A stretch of 64,000 nucleotides of DNA, taken from an uncultured Eggerthellaceae bacterium (GTDB lineage Bacteria > Actinomycetota > Coriobacteriia > Coriobacteriales > Eggerthellaceae). Positions 15,644-23,559 of the stretch are shown piece by piece. The position numbers and the translations under genes were made by a program. The notes below the pieces were generated by a model, which searched no databases, was not told the origin of the DNA, and saw only the letters and a list, made by a program, of their open reading frames with translations. How positions within the stretch are numbered: the first letter of the stretch is position 1; every line of letters begins with the position of its first letter. The stretch spans positions 1 to 64,000 of the forward strand of contig CALUHI010000004.1 of the NCBI GenBank assembly GCA_944320405.1. Direction: 5' to 3'.

Positions 15644-17590
15644 ATGGCACCAACCCGCCCCGTTTCGCAGAATCTCCGCGTGCCGGTCGTGGTACTTTTT
15701 GCCGCCTGCCTTGCGATTGCCGCTTCGATTGTTGCTTTCGCGCAGCCTGGTAAGGCGTTTGCGGACTATTCGATTTCCAAGGTTTCTATCAGTGCGCAGG
15801 TTGAGACGGACGGCTCTCTCCATGTGGTCGAACAGCGTACGTTCAAATTCGACGAAGGCACTTCGTCCATCCAATGGAGCCTTGGCGGCTTTCCTTCAAA
15901 CACCGGTATCGAAATCAACTCCGTGCGCATGGCGCCAGTCGGTTCCGATGGCCAGATGGCAGGGTATCCCCAAGTTCTGAAAAGCGTTCCCTTTGTGCTA
16001 CAGTGGCGCGACTCTGGCGGACCGGGATCCGACTCCTACTCTTATGACCGAACGTGGAATAACGTTCATGTGTTCTTCGGCGCTGAAGGCGGCGGCCGTT
16101 TGATCGAGTTGGATTACACCGTCGAAAACGGCGTGACTGCATATGCTGACGTGGGCGAAGTTCGATGGCGCTTCGTCGGCGATTCGTGGGCAGCGGCATC
16201 TGAAAACGTAACGATGTCGCTGGCGCTGCCTCTTCCGTCTCAGGCGGCGGTCGATCCCGGCGATAACGTTCGCGCGTGGGGTCACGGTCCGTCGGGCGGA
16301 ACGGTGGAGGTCAACGAGGACGGAAGCATCGTCTACGCAATTCCAAATGTAGGCGAGGGCGAATATGCGGAAGCTCACGTGGTGTTTCCTTCCGATTGGC
16401 TTGTAAACCTTCCAAGCGGCGATGCGCAGCCCCACAGAACCGAAATGAGGCTCTCTTCCGTTTTGAGTGAAGAGGGGGCTTGGGTTGATCAAGCGAGCCG
16501 CTCGCACATGTTATCGCTAGCCTTGATTGCGGGATGCGCCCTCTTGTGCGCGGCGGCGCTTGGCGTGGGTCTTTGGGCGTATTTCCGCTACGGCAGGGAA
16601 TACGAGCCGCGCTTCAAGGACGATTATTGGAACGACGAACCCGAGCGGGGAACCCATCCGGCTGTCATCGGGCGCCTGTGGCGCTGGGACCGTCGAAGCG
16701 ATGATGACTTCGTCGCCACCGTCATGCACCTGGATGCGATCGGTGCCCTGGATATCCGCCTGGGCGAGCGTCCGGGAGCTGATGCGAGCAACCCCGACGA
16801 AGATTACCTGCTCACGCGCGTGCCGGATGTTGGCACTTCGGATCCGCTGGATCGACAGGCGCTGGAGCTTTTGTTTGGGAAGATCGCGGGTGGCGCCGGC
16901 GCTCTATGGTTTGGTCAGATCGGCGAGTTCGGAAAAAAGCATCCGCAGGAGCTCGTTGACGCCATGGATTCGTGGCAGATGCTTCTTTCCGAGAAAACGA
17001 AAGCACGATCCTTCTTCGAGAAGAAGGGGGCGCAGTGGAAAATCCGGCTGTTCGTTCTTGCGGGCGTCGTGGTTCTTGCGACAGTTGCTGCGTGGACGAT
17101 TTCGGGGAGCACGGTGCCGTTTGTGTTCGCGCTGGCAAGCGGTGCTGGCTTGCTGTTCTTGGGAGCCCGTTGCGAACGCCGCACCAGTGAAGGAAACGAG
17201 ATCTGCGCGAAGTGCAAGGCGCTGCGAAACTGGCTGTGCGATCTTCCGGAATCAGGGGCGACTCTTCCCGTTCAAAAGAGGTCGATAGGTGTGCTCTCGC
17301 CTTACGCCTTCCTTTTCGGCGCCATGGATGCCGCATTGGTGGCGCTGAACGATCGGTTGCGAGAAGAGCCTGTCGCTTCCGGTGAAGGGGCGCGCGCGGA
17401 ACGCTCCTGGGCGCTTTGGTGCATGTCCCGCGAAGACACGTCCTTCGGTCCGCGCAATCCTGCGGCAGAGGTGATGCGTGCCGCATTCGACAAGGCGCTC
17501 GACGATGCGCATGGAGCGCTTTCTGCCGGCAAGGTGGCGTCGGATGCGCAGGGCGATGAAGGTTCGTCCATGGGGGAACGTGCGCGATAG
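15644..17590 (+). CDS. DUF2207 domain membrane protein
   Basis: A signal peptide (residues 1-40, ending AFAQPGKAFA) precedes an extracellular beta-rich domain that fits DUF2207. It opens with YSISKVSISAQVETDGS, then VVEQRTFKF. A transmembrane helix near residues 290-313 is followed by a large cytoplasmic region (GRLWRWDRRSDDDFVATVMHL) and two more helices near 468-508, the usual DUF2207 architecture. Function is unknown in the family. The ATG has AAGGAG upstream. The shikimate kinase gene follows after 44 bases. Confidence 0.8.
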   Translation: MAPTRPVSQNLRVPVVVLFAACLAIAASIVAFAQPGKAFADYSISKVSISAQVETDGSLHVVEQRTFKFDEGTSSIQWSLGGFPSNTGIEINSVRMAPVGSDGQMAGYPQVLKSVPFVLQWRDSGGPGSDSYSYDRTWNNVHVFFGAEGGGRLIELDYTVENGVTAYADVGEVRWRFVGDSWAAASENVTMSLALPLPSQAAVDPGDNVRAWGHGPSGGTVEVNEDGSIVYAIPNVGEGEYAEAHVVFPSDWLVNLPSGDAQPHRTEMRLSSVLSEEGAWVDQASRSHMLSLALIAGCALLCAAALGVGLWAYFRYGREYEPRFKDDYWNDEPERGTHPAVIGRLWRWDRRSDDDFVATVMHLDAIGALDIRLGERPGADASNPDEDYLLTRVPDVGTSDPLDRQALELLFGKIAGGAGALWFGQIGEFGKKHPQELVDAMDSWQMLLSEKTKARSFFEKKGAQWKIRLFVLAGVVVLATVAAWTISGSTVPFVFALASGAGLLFLGARCERRTSEGNEICAKCKALRNWLCDLPESGATLPVQKRSIGVLSPYAFLFGAMDAALVALNDRLREEPVASGEGARAERSWALWCMSREDTSFGPRNPAAEVMRAAFDKALDDAHGALSAGKVASDAQGDEGSSMGERAR

Positions 17591-17634
17591 AGTATAGTGT
17601 CCCCGGATAGTTTCCGAACAGGGGAGGGGTCGCG

Positions 17635-18147
17635 ATGGCGGCTAACGACAACATCATTCTCATTGGCATGCCTGGCGCGGGCAAATCGACGCTGGGCATC
17701 GTGTTGGCGAAGATCATGAACTACCGGTTCATCGACGCCGACCTGGTTATCCAGCAGCAGTGTGACAAGACGCTGCAGAAGCTCATCGACGCTTGCGGGC
17801 CGGACGGATTCATCGAGGTTGAAAACGAGATTCTGCGTGACCTCGAGGCCGAGCACAGCGTGATTGCCACAGGCGGCAGCGCCGTGTATTCCGATGAGGC
17901 CATGAAGCATCTGGCGTCCATCGGTCGTGTCGTGTACTTGAAGATCTCCTACGAGCAGCTGGTGGGGCGTTTGAGCGATCTGCAGGAACGTGGCGTGGTG
18001 CTGAAGGGCGGCATTGGCATGAGCCTTCGCGAGCTCTACGACGAGCGCAAGCCTTTGTATGAGCAGTATGCCGAGGTGACGGTCGACGTGGACGACCTCA
18101 GCATCACGGCAGCGGCGCGCAAAGTCGCCGATGCGCTGGGTGCCTAA
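17635..18147 (+). CDS. aroK: Shikimate kinase
   Basis: Phosphorylates shikimate in chorismate synthesis. The 170-residue protein begins with IILIGMPGAGKSTLG (Walker A) and DADLVIQQ (the DxD that binds shikimate). It has VIATGGSAV in place of the usual ATGGG, and the lid region DERKPLYEQYAEV. The usual FR..E motif reads FIEVENEIL, so the arginine is missing there; the enzyme may be divergent or act on a related substrate. The GGGGAGGGG ribosome site is strong. It stands alone, away from other aro genes. Confidence 0.8.
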   Translation: MAANDNIILIGMPGAGKSTLGIVLAKIMNYRFIDADLVIQQQCDKTLQKLIDACGPDGFIEVENEILRDLEAEHSVIATGGSAVYSDEAMKHLASIGRVVYLKISYEQLVGRLSDLQERGVVLKGGIGMSLRELYDERKPLYEQYAEVTVDVDDLSITAAARKVADALGA

Positions 18148-18174
18148 GGCGTTCTGCGAAGCCCTTGAAACGAG

Positions 18175-18199
18175 AAGCGCCCCTGCAGGGGCGCTTTTT
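18175..18199. terminator. Bidirectional terminator between aroK and the LytTR gene
   Basis: AAGCGCCCC-TGCA-GGGGCGCTT followed by TTTTTC; it separates two convergent genes. Confidence 0.9.
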
Positions 18200-18201
18200 C
18201 G

Positions 18202-19041
18202 TTATCCAAGTCCGCCGGTGGCGCGCAGAGCTATCTCGCGCCGTACTTCGGCGTAGCGCCGCTCCGGAATGGGGATCTCGGTGCCGTCGGAAAGCTGAAG
18301 GGCGTATTTCCTCATTCCGCTGATATGCGCGGTATTCACCAAATAGCTGCGATGCACGCGCAAGAACGTCCCCGGAAGCTGCGGAATGACCTCGCTGATA
18401 AGGGAGCTCACCGGAAACGTGGTGTGCAGGCAATGCACGATGGAGCGTTTGCCCTCGGCTTCGACAAACAGGATGTCGTCGGGATTGACGTAGCGAGAAC
18501 TCTCGTTGTTTTCCAGCATGATGCGCGAAGGCAGGATGCCTGCTTTGCTGCCGGTGCGGAGGATCTCGCGGACGTACTCATAGGTTTCGCGACTCGCTTT
18601 GATGGGGAAGATTTCTTCCTGCACCGAGTCGGAAGGCTTGATGGACGTATGCATGTGGAATGCGCGCCAGCCCTTGTCGGTTAGCGTGAAGCACATCGTG
18701 ACGAACTGCGTAGCAGCGTAAAGAAGCTGCTCGCGCGGGGAAGAATAGAGCTTGTAGGAGCCCGTCACCACAGCGTTTGAACCCTCGTGCGCTTCTTCAG
18801 GTGCGCTGACCAGGCGGAAGTCGGTTTCGCGCACCATCATGGCAGGCATGTCAGTGCGCTTTCGCATGATTTCCCGAAGCTGTTCGACGCCTTGGATGGT
18901 GGTTCCCTGGTCGGAAACGAACGTGCAGTCGTCAGCAACGGCGGCAAACAGCGGCCCCTCGTTTTTCGAGAAATATGCGGCGATGATGCTTTCGGCGAGC
19001 GCGGGAAGCCGGTCTGCCGATGCGATATCGTTCGCTGACAC
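18202..19041 (-). CDS. LytTR transcriptional regulator with N-terminal SnoaL-like domain
   Basis: The 279-residue protein has no response-regulator receiver. Its first 120 residues resemble a SnoaL-like ligand domain (ESIIAAYFSKNEGPLFAAVAD, then TIQGVEQLREIM). A linker leads to a C-terminal LytTR DNA-binding domain: ILFVEAEGKRSIVHC, FLRVHRSYLVNTAHI and IPIPERRYAEVRREI. It is therefore probably a one-component regulator sensing a small molecule. I prefer a GTG start at 19041, with GAGAGAGGC upstream; an ATG at 19119 would add 26 residues. The target genes are unknown. Confidence 0.8.
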   Translation of the reverse strand: MSANDIASADRLPALAESIIAAYFSKNEGPLFAAVADDCTFVSDQGTTIQGVEQLREIMRKRTDMPAMMVRETDFRLVSAPEEAHEGSNAVVTGSYKLYSSPREQLLYAATQFVTMCFTLTDKGWRAFHMHTSIKPSDSVQEEIFPIKASRETYEYVREILRTGSKAGILPSRIMLENNESSRYVNPDDILFVEAEGKRSIVHCLHTTFPVSSLISEVIPQLPGTFLRVHRSYLVNTAHISGMRKYALQLSDGTEIPIPERRYAEVRREIALRATGGLG

Positions 19042-19399
19042 GCGCCTGCCTCTCTCGTGGGTTCGGATGGTTGTTGCATGGCGCGAGGGACGCGCCTTTC
19101 TCGCTTGCTCACTATACATTGTAACGCTGCCTTCCGCTATCGCGGGGCGGCGAGAGCAAACGCTGCGGCATCGTTTGGCCGATCGGAAGATCGGGATAGG
19201 GGCATTGAACGGAGGCGGAGGCGCCACACGTGTGCTGCGAAGATGGTGCTGTTTCATTTGCGGGGCATTCGTGCTGATGGAGAATGCATTTATGCCGGGC
19301 TTCCCTATTATTTTGACAGCGAGCCACTATACTGCGATTTGTAATATGCCCTTAGTGGGCGTCCGAACCGCACAACAAACGAAACCAAGGGGACGCTCG
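19042..19399. other. Intergenic region, no gene supported
   Basis: 358 bp between the LytTR gene and a short reading frame. It contains TTGACA (19313-19318) and TATACT (19328-19333), but their 9-bp spacing does not make a normal promoter. I see nothing else definite. Confidence 0.4.
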
Positions 19400-19537
19400 A
19401 TGAACATCGCTATGGCGGGCGGAGCGCTTGGGGCTTCCGGCGTTGGAAGCTTTGACGCGCTCGGCGCGAAACATGCCGGAACATGCGCTATGAGACTCAG
19501 GGAAGGACTGGGAGGTGACGCATGGGCAACCGCATAA
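19400..19537 (+). CDS. Possible 45-residue protein upstream of the RsbW-like gene
   Basis: A short frame starting MNIAMAGGALGASGVGSF with AAGGGGACG upstream, overlapping the start of the next gene by 16 bases. The glycine- and alanine-rich product has no recognisable domain. It may be a leader peptide that couples translation, or not a gene. Confidence 0.3.
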   Translation: MNIAMAGGALGASGVGSFDALGAKHAGTCAMRLREGLGGDAWATA

Positions 19538-20136
19538 CCAACACCCAGCGTTTCCGCGCCAGCGCCGGCAATGAGCCCGCGGTCCAGCAGTTCCTTGCGG
19601 GCATCCTCCAGCAATCCTCCATGCCGCTCAAGTTCCGCAACGACGTGCGTCTTGCTGTTGAAGAGCTCTTCTGCAACATCGCCTCTTACGCTTACGGCGC
19701 CGAGGGCGGCGTCGTAGACGTTACGGTTTCCATCGACGATGATATTCGGTTTGCAACCGTTATCCTTGCCGACGACGGCAGGGAGTTTGACCCCTTCGCC
19801 TACGAGCGCAAGCGAGCAATTGGCGACCTCACGCTTGTTGGCGTGGGCGGGCTGGGTATTCTTTTGGTCAAGCGCTTGATGGACGAGTGCTCGTACCACC
19901 GCGTTCACGAACGCAACGAGGTAACCATCACCAAGCGGTGGGATATCGTCAACAAGGGCACCGAGGCGCTTGCCGAAGCTGCCCGTGTTATCAGGGAGAC
20001 GGAAGGCCTGGAATACAACGCCCCCGAACGCAGCCAAAAGCCTTTGACCGATGACGATCTCACATTGGTGGTTGGCGGTCTTACGATGCCGGAGCTTCCG
20101 TTCCTGCGTCCACTCGCGCAGTCTGCTCTGGCGTAA
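19522..20136 (+). CDS. ATP-binding anti-sigma-factor-type kinase (RsbW/SpoIIAB-like)
   Basis: The 204-residue protein carries the histidine-kinase-type ATPase fold used by RsbW. The N-box is VEELFCNIASYAY, the G1 box is LADDGREFDP and the G2 box is GVGGLGILLVKRL. Such proteins bind a sigma factor or phosphorylate a STAS-domain anti-anti-sigma factor, but neither partner is encoded here. The last 60 residues have no clear homologue and include the part that overlaps the convergent membrane-protein gene by 56 bases. The ATG follows GGGAGGTGACGC. Confidence 0.82.
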   Translation: MGNRITNTQRFRASAGNEPAVQQFLAGILQQSSMPLKFRNDVRLAVEELFCNIASYAYGAEGGVVDVTVSIDDDIRFATVILADDGREFDPFAYERKRAIGDLTLVGVGGLGILLVKRLMDECSYHRVHERNEVTITKRWDIVNKGTEALAEAARVIRETEGLEYNAPERSQKPLTDDDLTLVVGGLTMPELPFLRPLAQSALA

Positions 20137-21355
20137 TGGTCATCGACTGGAATCGGTGCTCCATATAGCTGTTGTCGAAATTCTTCGCGTAGAACTCTTC
20201 GATGGGTGAAGTGGGCTGATAGCCCGACTCGCGCTGATACCAGCAGTCCAGTGCCTGCAGCGTCATGACGCCATTTACCAGCATGAGCGCAGCGCAGATG
20301 GTGGTAACGCCGTAGCGCGCTTTCCAGGGGATCAAGTTAATGAGCTTCAGAAGCCACGGCAGGCACAGCTTGATCCATACGCACCCAAGCGCACCCCACA
20401 TGCACATGAATAGCGCGCTGGTGCGTCCTTGGAAGATGATGGCGATGGGGTCGGGGCACAGCCCAAAGATGGTCGAACCGGTGTAGTCCCACGCCACGGC
20501 ACCGAATGCCGTTTGCATGAACCACGAGACGGCCGCCTCGAACAAGCCGCCAATGACGGCGCTTACCAAAAAGATCACGATGAAGTTCGACTTGTAGAAG
20601 CGGTTGAGCGCAACGGTCATGAGCACGGCGCCGAAGCCGTAGATGGGCGAGAACGGGCCGAACAGCATGCCGGTGCGGTCTTGATAGACGCCGGGATCAA
20701 CCACCACCATGTGGTAGACGGTCTCGATGACCAAGCCCAAAAAGCAGCACACTACGAAAACCCAGAACAGGTTGAAGAAGTCCAGTTCGATGAACCCCCG
20801 GTCGCCCTTCGCGCGCCCGAGTGTGCCTGCTTTTGCTTCGCGTTCGAGCTCGGCATCGCGCTTTGCGCGTTCGCGACGACGCTCCTCGCGTAGCGTGGGG
20901 TCGATGGTGACCGAAATGATGATGAGGATAAGCAGCTGAATGCCGGCACCCAGTAGGTTGGCACCGGTGCCGTGCAACATGATCTCAAGGATGGTTCCTA
21001 TGATGTTGATGGCGATGAGCAGATAGGCGATTTGTGCCGCATGCCGGCGTCGGTTGCGCAGCAGCGACACGCCGAACAACAGCATGACGACGCTTTGGAC
21101 GCCCATCAACACGAATTGGATAACGGTGAGGATGAACGTGAGCGAGGCGTTGTTGGAACCCGCGGTGAGGTTGATGGCACCTGTGGTCGAAAGGATGACG
21201 ATGGTCGCCACAAGCCCGATGACCACGATGCCTGCCAGCAGGCAGTACAAGCCATAGATCTTGTACAGGATAGGGATCTTCTTCTTGGAAGCTGCAGGCT
21301 CGGCGGCGGATGTCGGTTCAGGTGCGTCAGGTTGGATGTTCTGCGTGGAGGCCAT
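20081..21355 (-). CDS. CmpB/COG4905-like membrane protein (putative ABC permease family)
   Basis: The 424-residue protein has four transmembrane helices in its first 160 residues, a charged cytoplasmic linker rich in arginine and glutamate (residues 165-190), then the CmpB-type domain: FLGLVIETVYHMVV, RTGMLFGPFSPIYGFG and a further set of helices. This family (PF06541-like) is called a putative ABC transporter permease, but no ATPase lies beside it and transport is unproven. Its tail overlaps the RsbW-like gene on the other strand by 56 bases. Confidence 0.75.
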   Translation of the reverse strand: MASTQNIQPDAPEPTSAAEPAASKKKIPILYKIYGLYCLLAGIVVIGLVATIVILSTTGAINLTAGSNNASLTFILTVIQFVLMGVQSVVMLLFGVSLLRNRRRHAAQIAYLLIAINIIGTILEIMLHGTGANLLGAGIQLLILIIISVTIDPTLREERRRERAKRDAELEREAKAGTLGRAKGDRGFIELDFFNLFWVFVVCCFLGLVIETVYHMVVVDPGVYQDRTGMLFGPFSPIYGFGAVLMTVALNRFYKSNFIVIFLVSAVIGGLFEAAVSWFMQTAFGAVAWDYTGSTIFGLCPDPIAIIFQGRTSALFMCMWGALGCVWIKLCLPWLLKLINLIPWKARYGVTTICAALMLVNGVMTLQALDCWYQRESGYQPTSPIEEFYAKNFDNSYMEHRFQSMTITPEQTARVDAGTEAPAS

Positions 21356-21577
21356 AGGGCTCCTTCCGTGGGGGCGTCGCGCGATGGCGCGACGAGGTTT
21401 GGGGTTCGAAGGGTCTATCTTCGCGGTTCGTCGGAGTGGGTCTACGCGCGGGCGGCTTTACTCGCGCCCTCGTAGCTTACCCTATCGGTCGCGACTGGTG
21501 GGGTGTCAATCAAGCAACGAAGTGGCATCGGACGTCGATTCGACGCGAGCAGAGGCCGGCAAGCCTTTCGCGGCAGG

Positions 21578-21612
21578 AAATGAGAAAAAGGGACAGTCCC
21601 ATTTTCTCATTT
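21578..21612. repeat. GGGACAGTCCC palindromic repeat, copy 1
   Basis: Arms AAATGAGAAAA / TTTTCTCATTT enclose GGGAC-A-GTCCC. A second copy lies at 41480-41512. The stretch 21356-21979 has no gene I can support; several open frames there give basic, family-less peptides. Confidence 0.85.
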
Positions 21613-21636
21613 CTGAAAAACAGGGTTTTGGACGCC

Positions 21637-21720
21637 CGCTGCATGGAAACGGGCCCTCTGCTCATAAAATCAGGGGTTGTGGATTCCGGATACATCCACA
21701 ACCCCCGATTCTATGCAGCG
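21637..21720. repeat. Nested inverted repeat
   Basis: Outer arms CGCTGCAT (21637-21644) and ATGCAGCG (21713-21720) enclose a 12-bp perfect stem GGGGTTGTGGAT / ATCCACAACCCC (21673-21684, 21694-21705) with AATC/GATT beyond it. No U-tract follows. It may be the remnant of a mobile palindromic element. Confidence 0.6.
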
Positions 21721-21979
21721 CATATTCAGCAGATTAAGGCTGTGCGAACAAAAACCCAGGTCAAACGAGTGCCCGAAACTCCTGTCTTTGTAAGCAGCGT
21801 CCATATCTCCCGATTTCTTGCAGGAAGCCATCGAAAACGTGCGCAAGCCGGCCTTATTCGTCCACGAGCCCTGGTTTCGTGCAGATCCCGGATGGCGAAT
21901 TGAAGAGCAGTCTTCCCGACAAGGGCGTCGGCAGCGCTGGCTCTAAACGCGTGAATGCGGATAACGAGCTGCCGTGCAT

Positions 21980-22138
21980 CTAGAATGGGTTTCGCTTCGG
22001 GCGCGGGGATCGCCTGTCTATGATCGCAAGGCTCTCGCCGAACGCTGCATGCGAGACGGCGTTCTTCATCCGCTCATGCGTCTCAGGCTCTTTGGCAACG
22101 AGTTCGTCGAAGGGAGTGGCAGCGGTTTGCCTTCCCAT
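21980..22138 (-). CDS. Possible 52-residue protein, function unknown
   Basis: A short frame behind the broken gene on the same strand, starting MGRQTAATPFDELVAKEPE with an AGGTGG ribosome-like site. The first 35 residues look helical and charged; the rest (RRSPRPKRNPF) looks like run-on after a truncation. It might be the front of an antitoxin-like protein, but this is a guess. Confidence 0.25.
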   Translation of the reverse strand: MGRQTAATPFDELVAKEPETHERMKNAVSHAAFGESLAIIDRRSPRPKRNPF

Positions 22139-22147
22139 CGAGACCAC

Positions 22148-22503
22148 CTACTTGGTCGCGCCGCAGCCGGAGCACACGCAGCCGACCGTCGCGGTCTCGT
22201 AATGGCCGACTTCGTCGTGGCGGATGGCGCTGGTTTGAATGGTTTTAACTTCAGTGCGCCGCGACTGACATCTGCCTCTTTCGCTATCAAGTAGATGCTG
22301 GTTAGCGAACCCGGTTACATCTTTGCCGCAAGTGTTACATATCTCGCGTTCAACAGTTTCATATACCGGTTCATCCCACGCGGCCTGGTCGACGACCATT
22401 TCTTCTCGGCCTGGGCGACCCAGTTGTGGGTGTGGGCGGGCTTGGAAGGTTCGGGATCGGGGTCGGAGGCTGCGCCGGAATTGCCGGTGGAACCAGAAGA
22501 ACC
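22148..22503 (-). pseudogene. Detached C-terminal zinc-ribbon tail of a secreted protein
   Basis: Continuing past the TAG at 22504-22506, the upstream frame still reads protein-like sequence: a Gly/Ser linker, then EPSKPAHTHNWVAQ. It then goes out of frame near 22400. The next frame restores the family ending: VVDQAAWDEPVYE, CNTCGKDVTGF and CVCSGCGATK at the C-terminus. Tails of this kind, with a repeated V..DQAAWDE element and two CxxC pairs, occur in cell-surface or secreted proteins of Coriobacteriia (recalled family knowledge). One stop plus one frameshift separates it from its N-terminal part, so it is a decayed gene. Confidence 0.7.
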
Positions 22504-23148
22504 CTAATTGCCGGAGTTGCCGGAGTTGCCTGACGTGGGATTGGAAGCGCTTGAATCGCCTGAGGAGGGAGCGGGGTCCTTCTTCACGGCATCCGCGCTG
22601 CCCGCAACGGAAGGCGCGGTTGCCGCGTGCTCGCGGGCGGATGCGGCGGCGTCTGCCTTGCCAGCCTCCTCCAGCTTGCCTGCGACCGCCTCAAGCTGCT
22701 CTTTGGTCATGTCCTCGGCGGCGATCTTCTCAAGCTCTATCTCCAAGACGACCTCCTCGCCGGATCCCGTTACCGTCAACGCGTCCGATTCGGCGGGCGT
22801 GGCGTAGGTTGACCCGTCGCTTGCGACGGGCATGCTCTCGACGACGGCCTTCACCTCGTTCGGCCCGACCTTGCCGAAGTCGATCTCGCCGGCGCTTTCG
22901 AACTCCCTCTCGTCCACGGGCGCCCCGCCTCCGCAGAGAAGCACCTTGCCCGGAACGGCGGCGTCGGGGAGCGGGTCGCCGCTGAGGACCACCTTCACCG
23001 GGCTGGCGGCCGGCCCTCCCGAGCTGTCCGGCTGGTGGGAGCACGTTGCCAGGGCGAGCAGGGCCAGCGCGATGGCTGCCAGCGCGCACGCCAGGCCGAT
23101 CGCCGTCTTCGCCCTGAAGGACAGTTTAGATCTGCTCTGTTCGCCCAT
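22504..23148 (-). CDS. N-terminal part of a secreted/anchored protein, gene probably broken
   Basis: The 214-residue frame starts MGEQSRSKLSFRAKT, then one hydrophobic segment (AIGLACALAAIALALLALA) ending in TC, which may be a signal anchor or loosely a lipobox. A beta-rich domain follows (VKVVLSGDPLPDAAV) and then a helical EKIAAEDMTKEQLEAVAGK region. It ends in Ser/Gly/Asn repeats (SGNSGNSGN) at a TAG. The same low-complexity linker continues in frame beyond the stop, so this is likely the front half of a longer protein whose zinc-ribbon tail is now detached. Translation of this half alone is possible. Confidence 0.6.
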   Translation of the reverse strand: MGEQSRSKLSFRAKTAIGLACALAAIALALLALATCSHQPDSSGGPAASPVKVVLSGDPLPDAAVPGKVLLCGGGAPVDEREFESAGEIDFGKVGPNEVKAVVESMPVASDGSTYATPAESDALTVTGSGEEVVLEIELEKIAAEDMTKEQLEAVAGKLEEAGKADAAASAREHAATAPSVAGSADAVKKDPAPSSGDSSASNPTSGNSGNSGN

Positions 23149-23361
23149 TGTGCAGCCCTCCTCCGGTGCGCCTTCAGCAGGGTACAGGCTACCACGTTTC
23201 GTTTAAGGGCGCTCGCCCCCGGTGCGCCTCCGTCGCGATCCCGGGCGCGCCGGAGGCAACAGCTGTTTCAGGCTGCCTGTCCGCCTTCGCGGCTTCCGCG
23301 AGGTCCCTCATCGACGCCAGTGCCTCGACTATCGAGTCGGCGGAGTCGGCGCTTCTGGGAA

Positions 23362-23397
23362 ACAAAAACAGGCCAGGCAAAAGCATTGCCTGGCCTG
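23362..23397 (-). terminator. Terminator of tRNA-Arg(CCT)
   Basis: AGGCCAGGCAA-TGCTT-TTGCCTGGCCT on the minus strand followed by GTTTTTGTTT. Confidence 0.85.
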
Positions 23398-23406
23398 CAC
23401 TTTTCA

Positions 23407-23482
23407 TGGTGCCCCCGGCGCGATTCGAACGCGCGGCACCCGCTTTAGGAGAGCGGTGCTCTGTCCCCTGAGCTACGGAGGC
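23407..23482 (-). tRNA. tRNA-Arg (anticodon CCT)
   Basis: Acceptor GCCTCCG / CGGGGGC with one wobble and encoded CCA. The anticodon loop CTCCTAA sits on CCGCT/AGCGG. The T-arm has GTTCGAATC. Confidence 0.94.
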
Positions 23483-23559
23483 GTGGCGAGCATTGTAGCA
23501 CGTCGCAGCTGCCCGGGCTTCAGGTCGTCGCGACGTTGGCGCTGCTCGGTGGTTTCAAG

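Noticed and set aside
19313-19333. Consensus promoter TTGACA/TATACT
   Set aside because: The two boxes are only 9 bp apart instead of about 17.
21436-21903. 155-residue frame on the plus strand
   Set aside because: It runs through the GGGACAGTCCC palindrome and the nested inverted repeat and matches no family; the sequence looks like arbitrary basic peptide.
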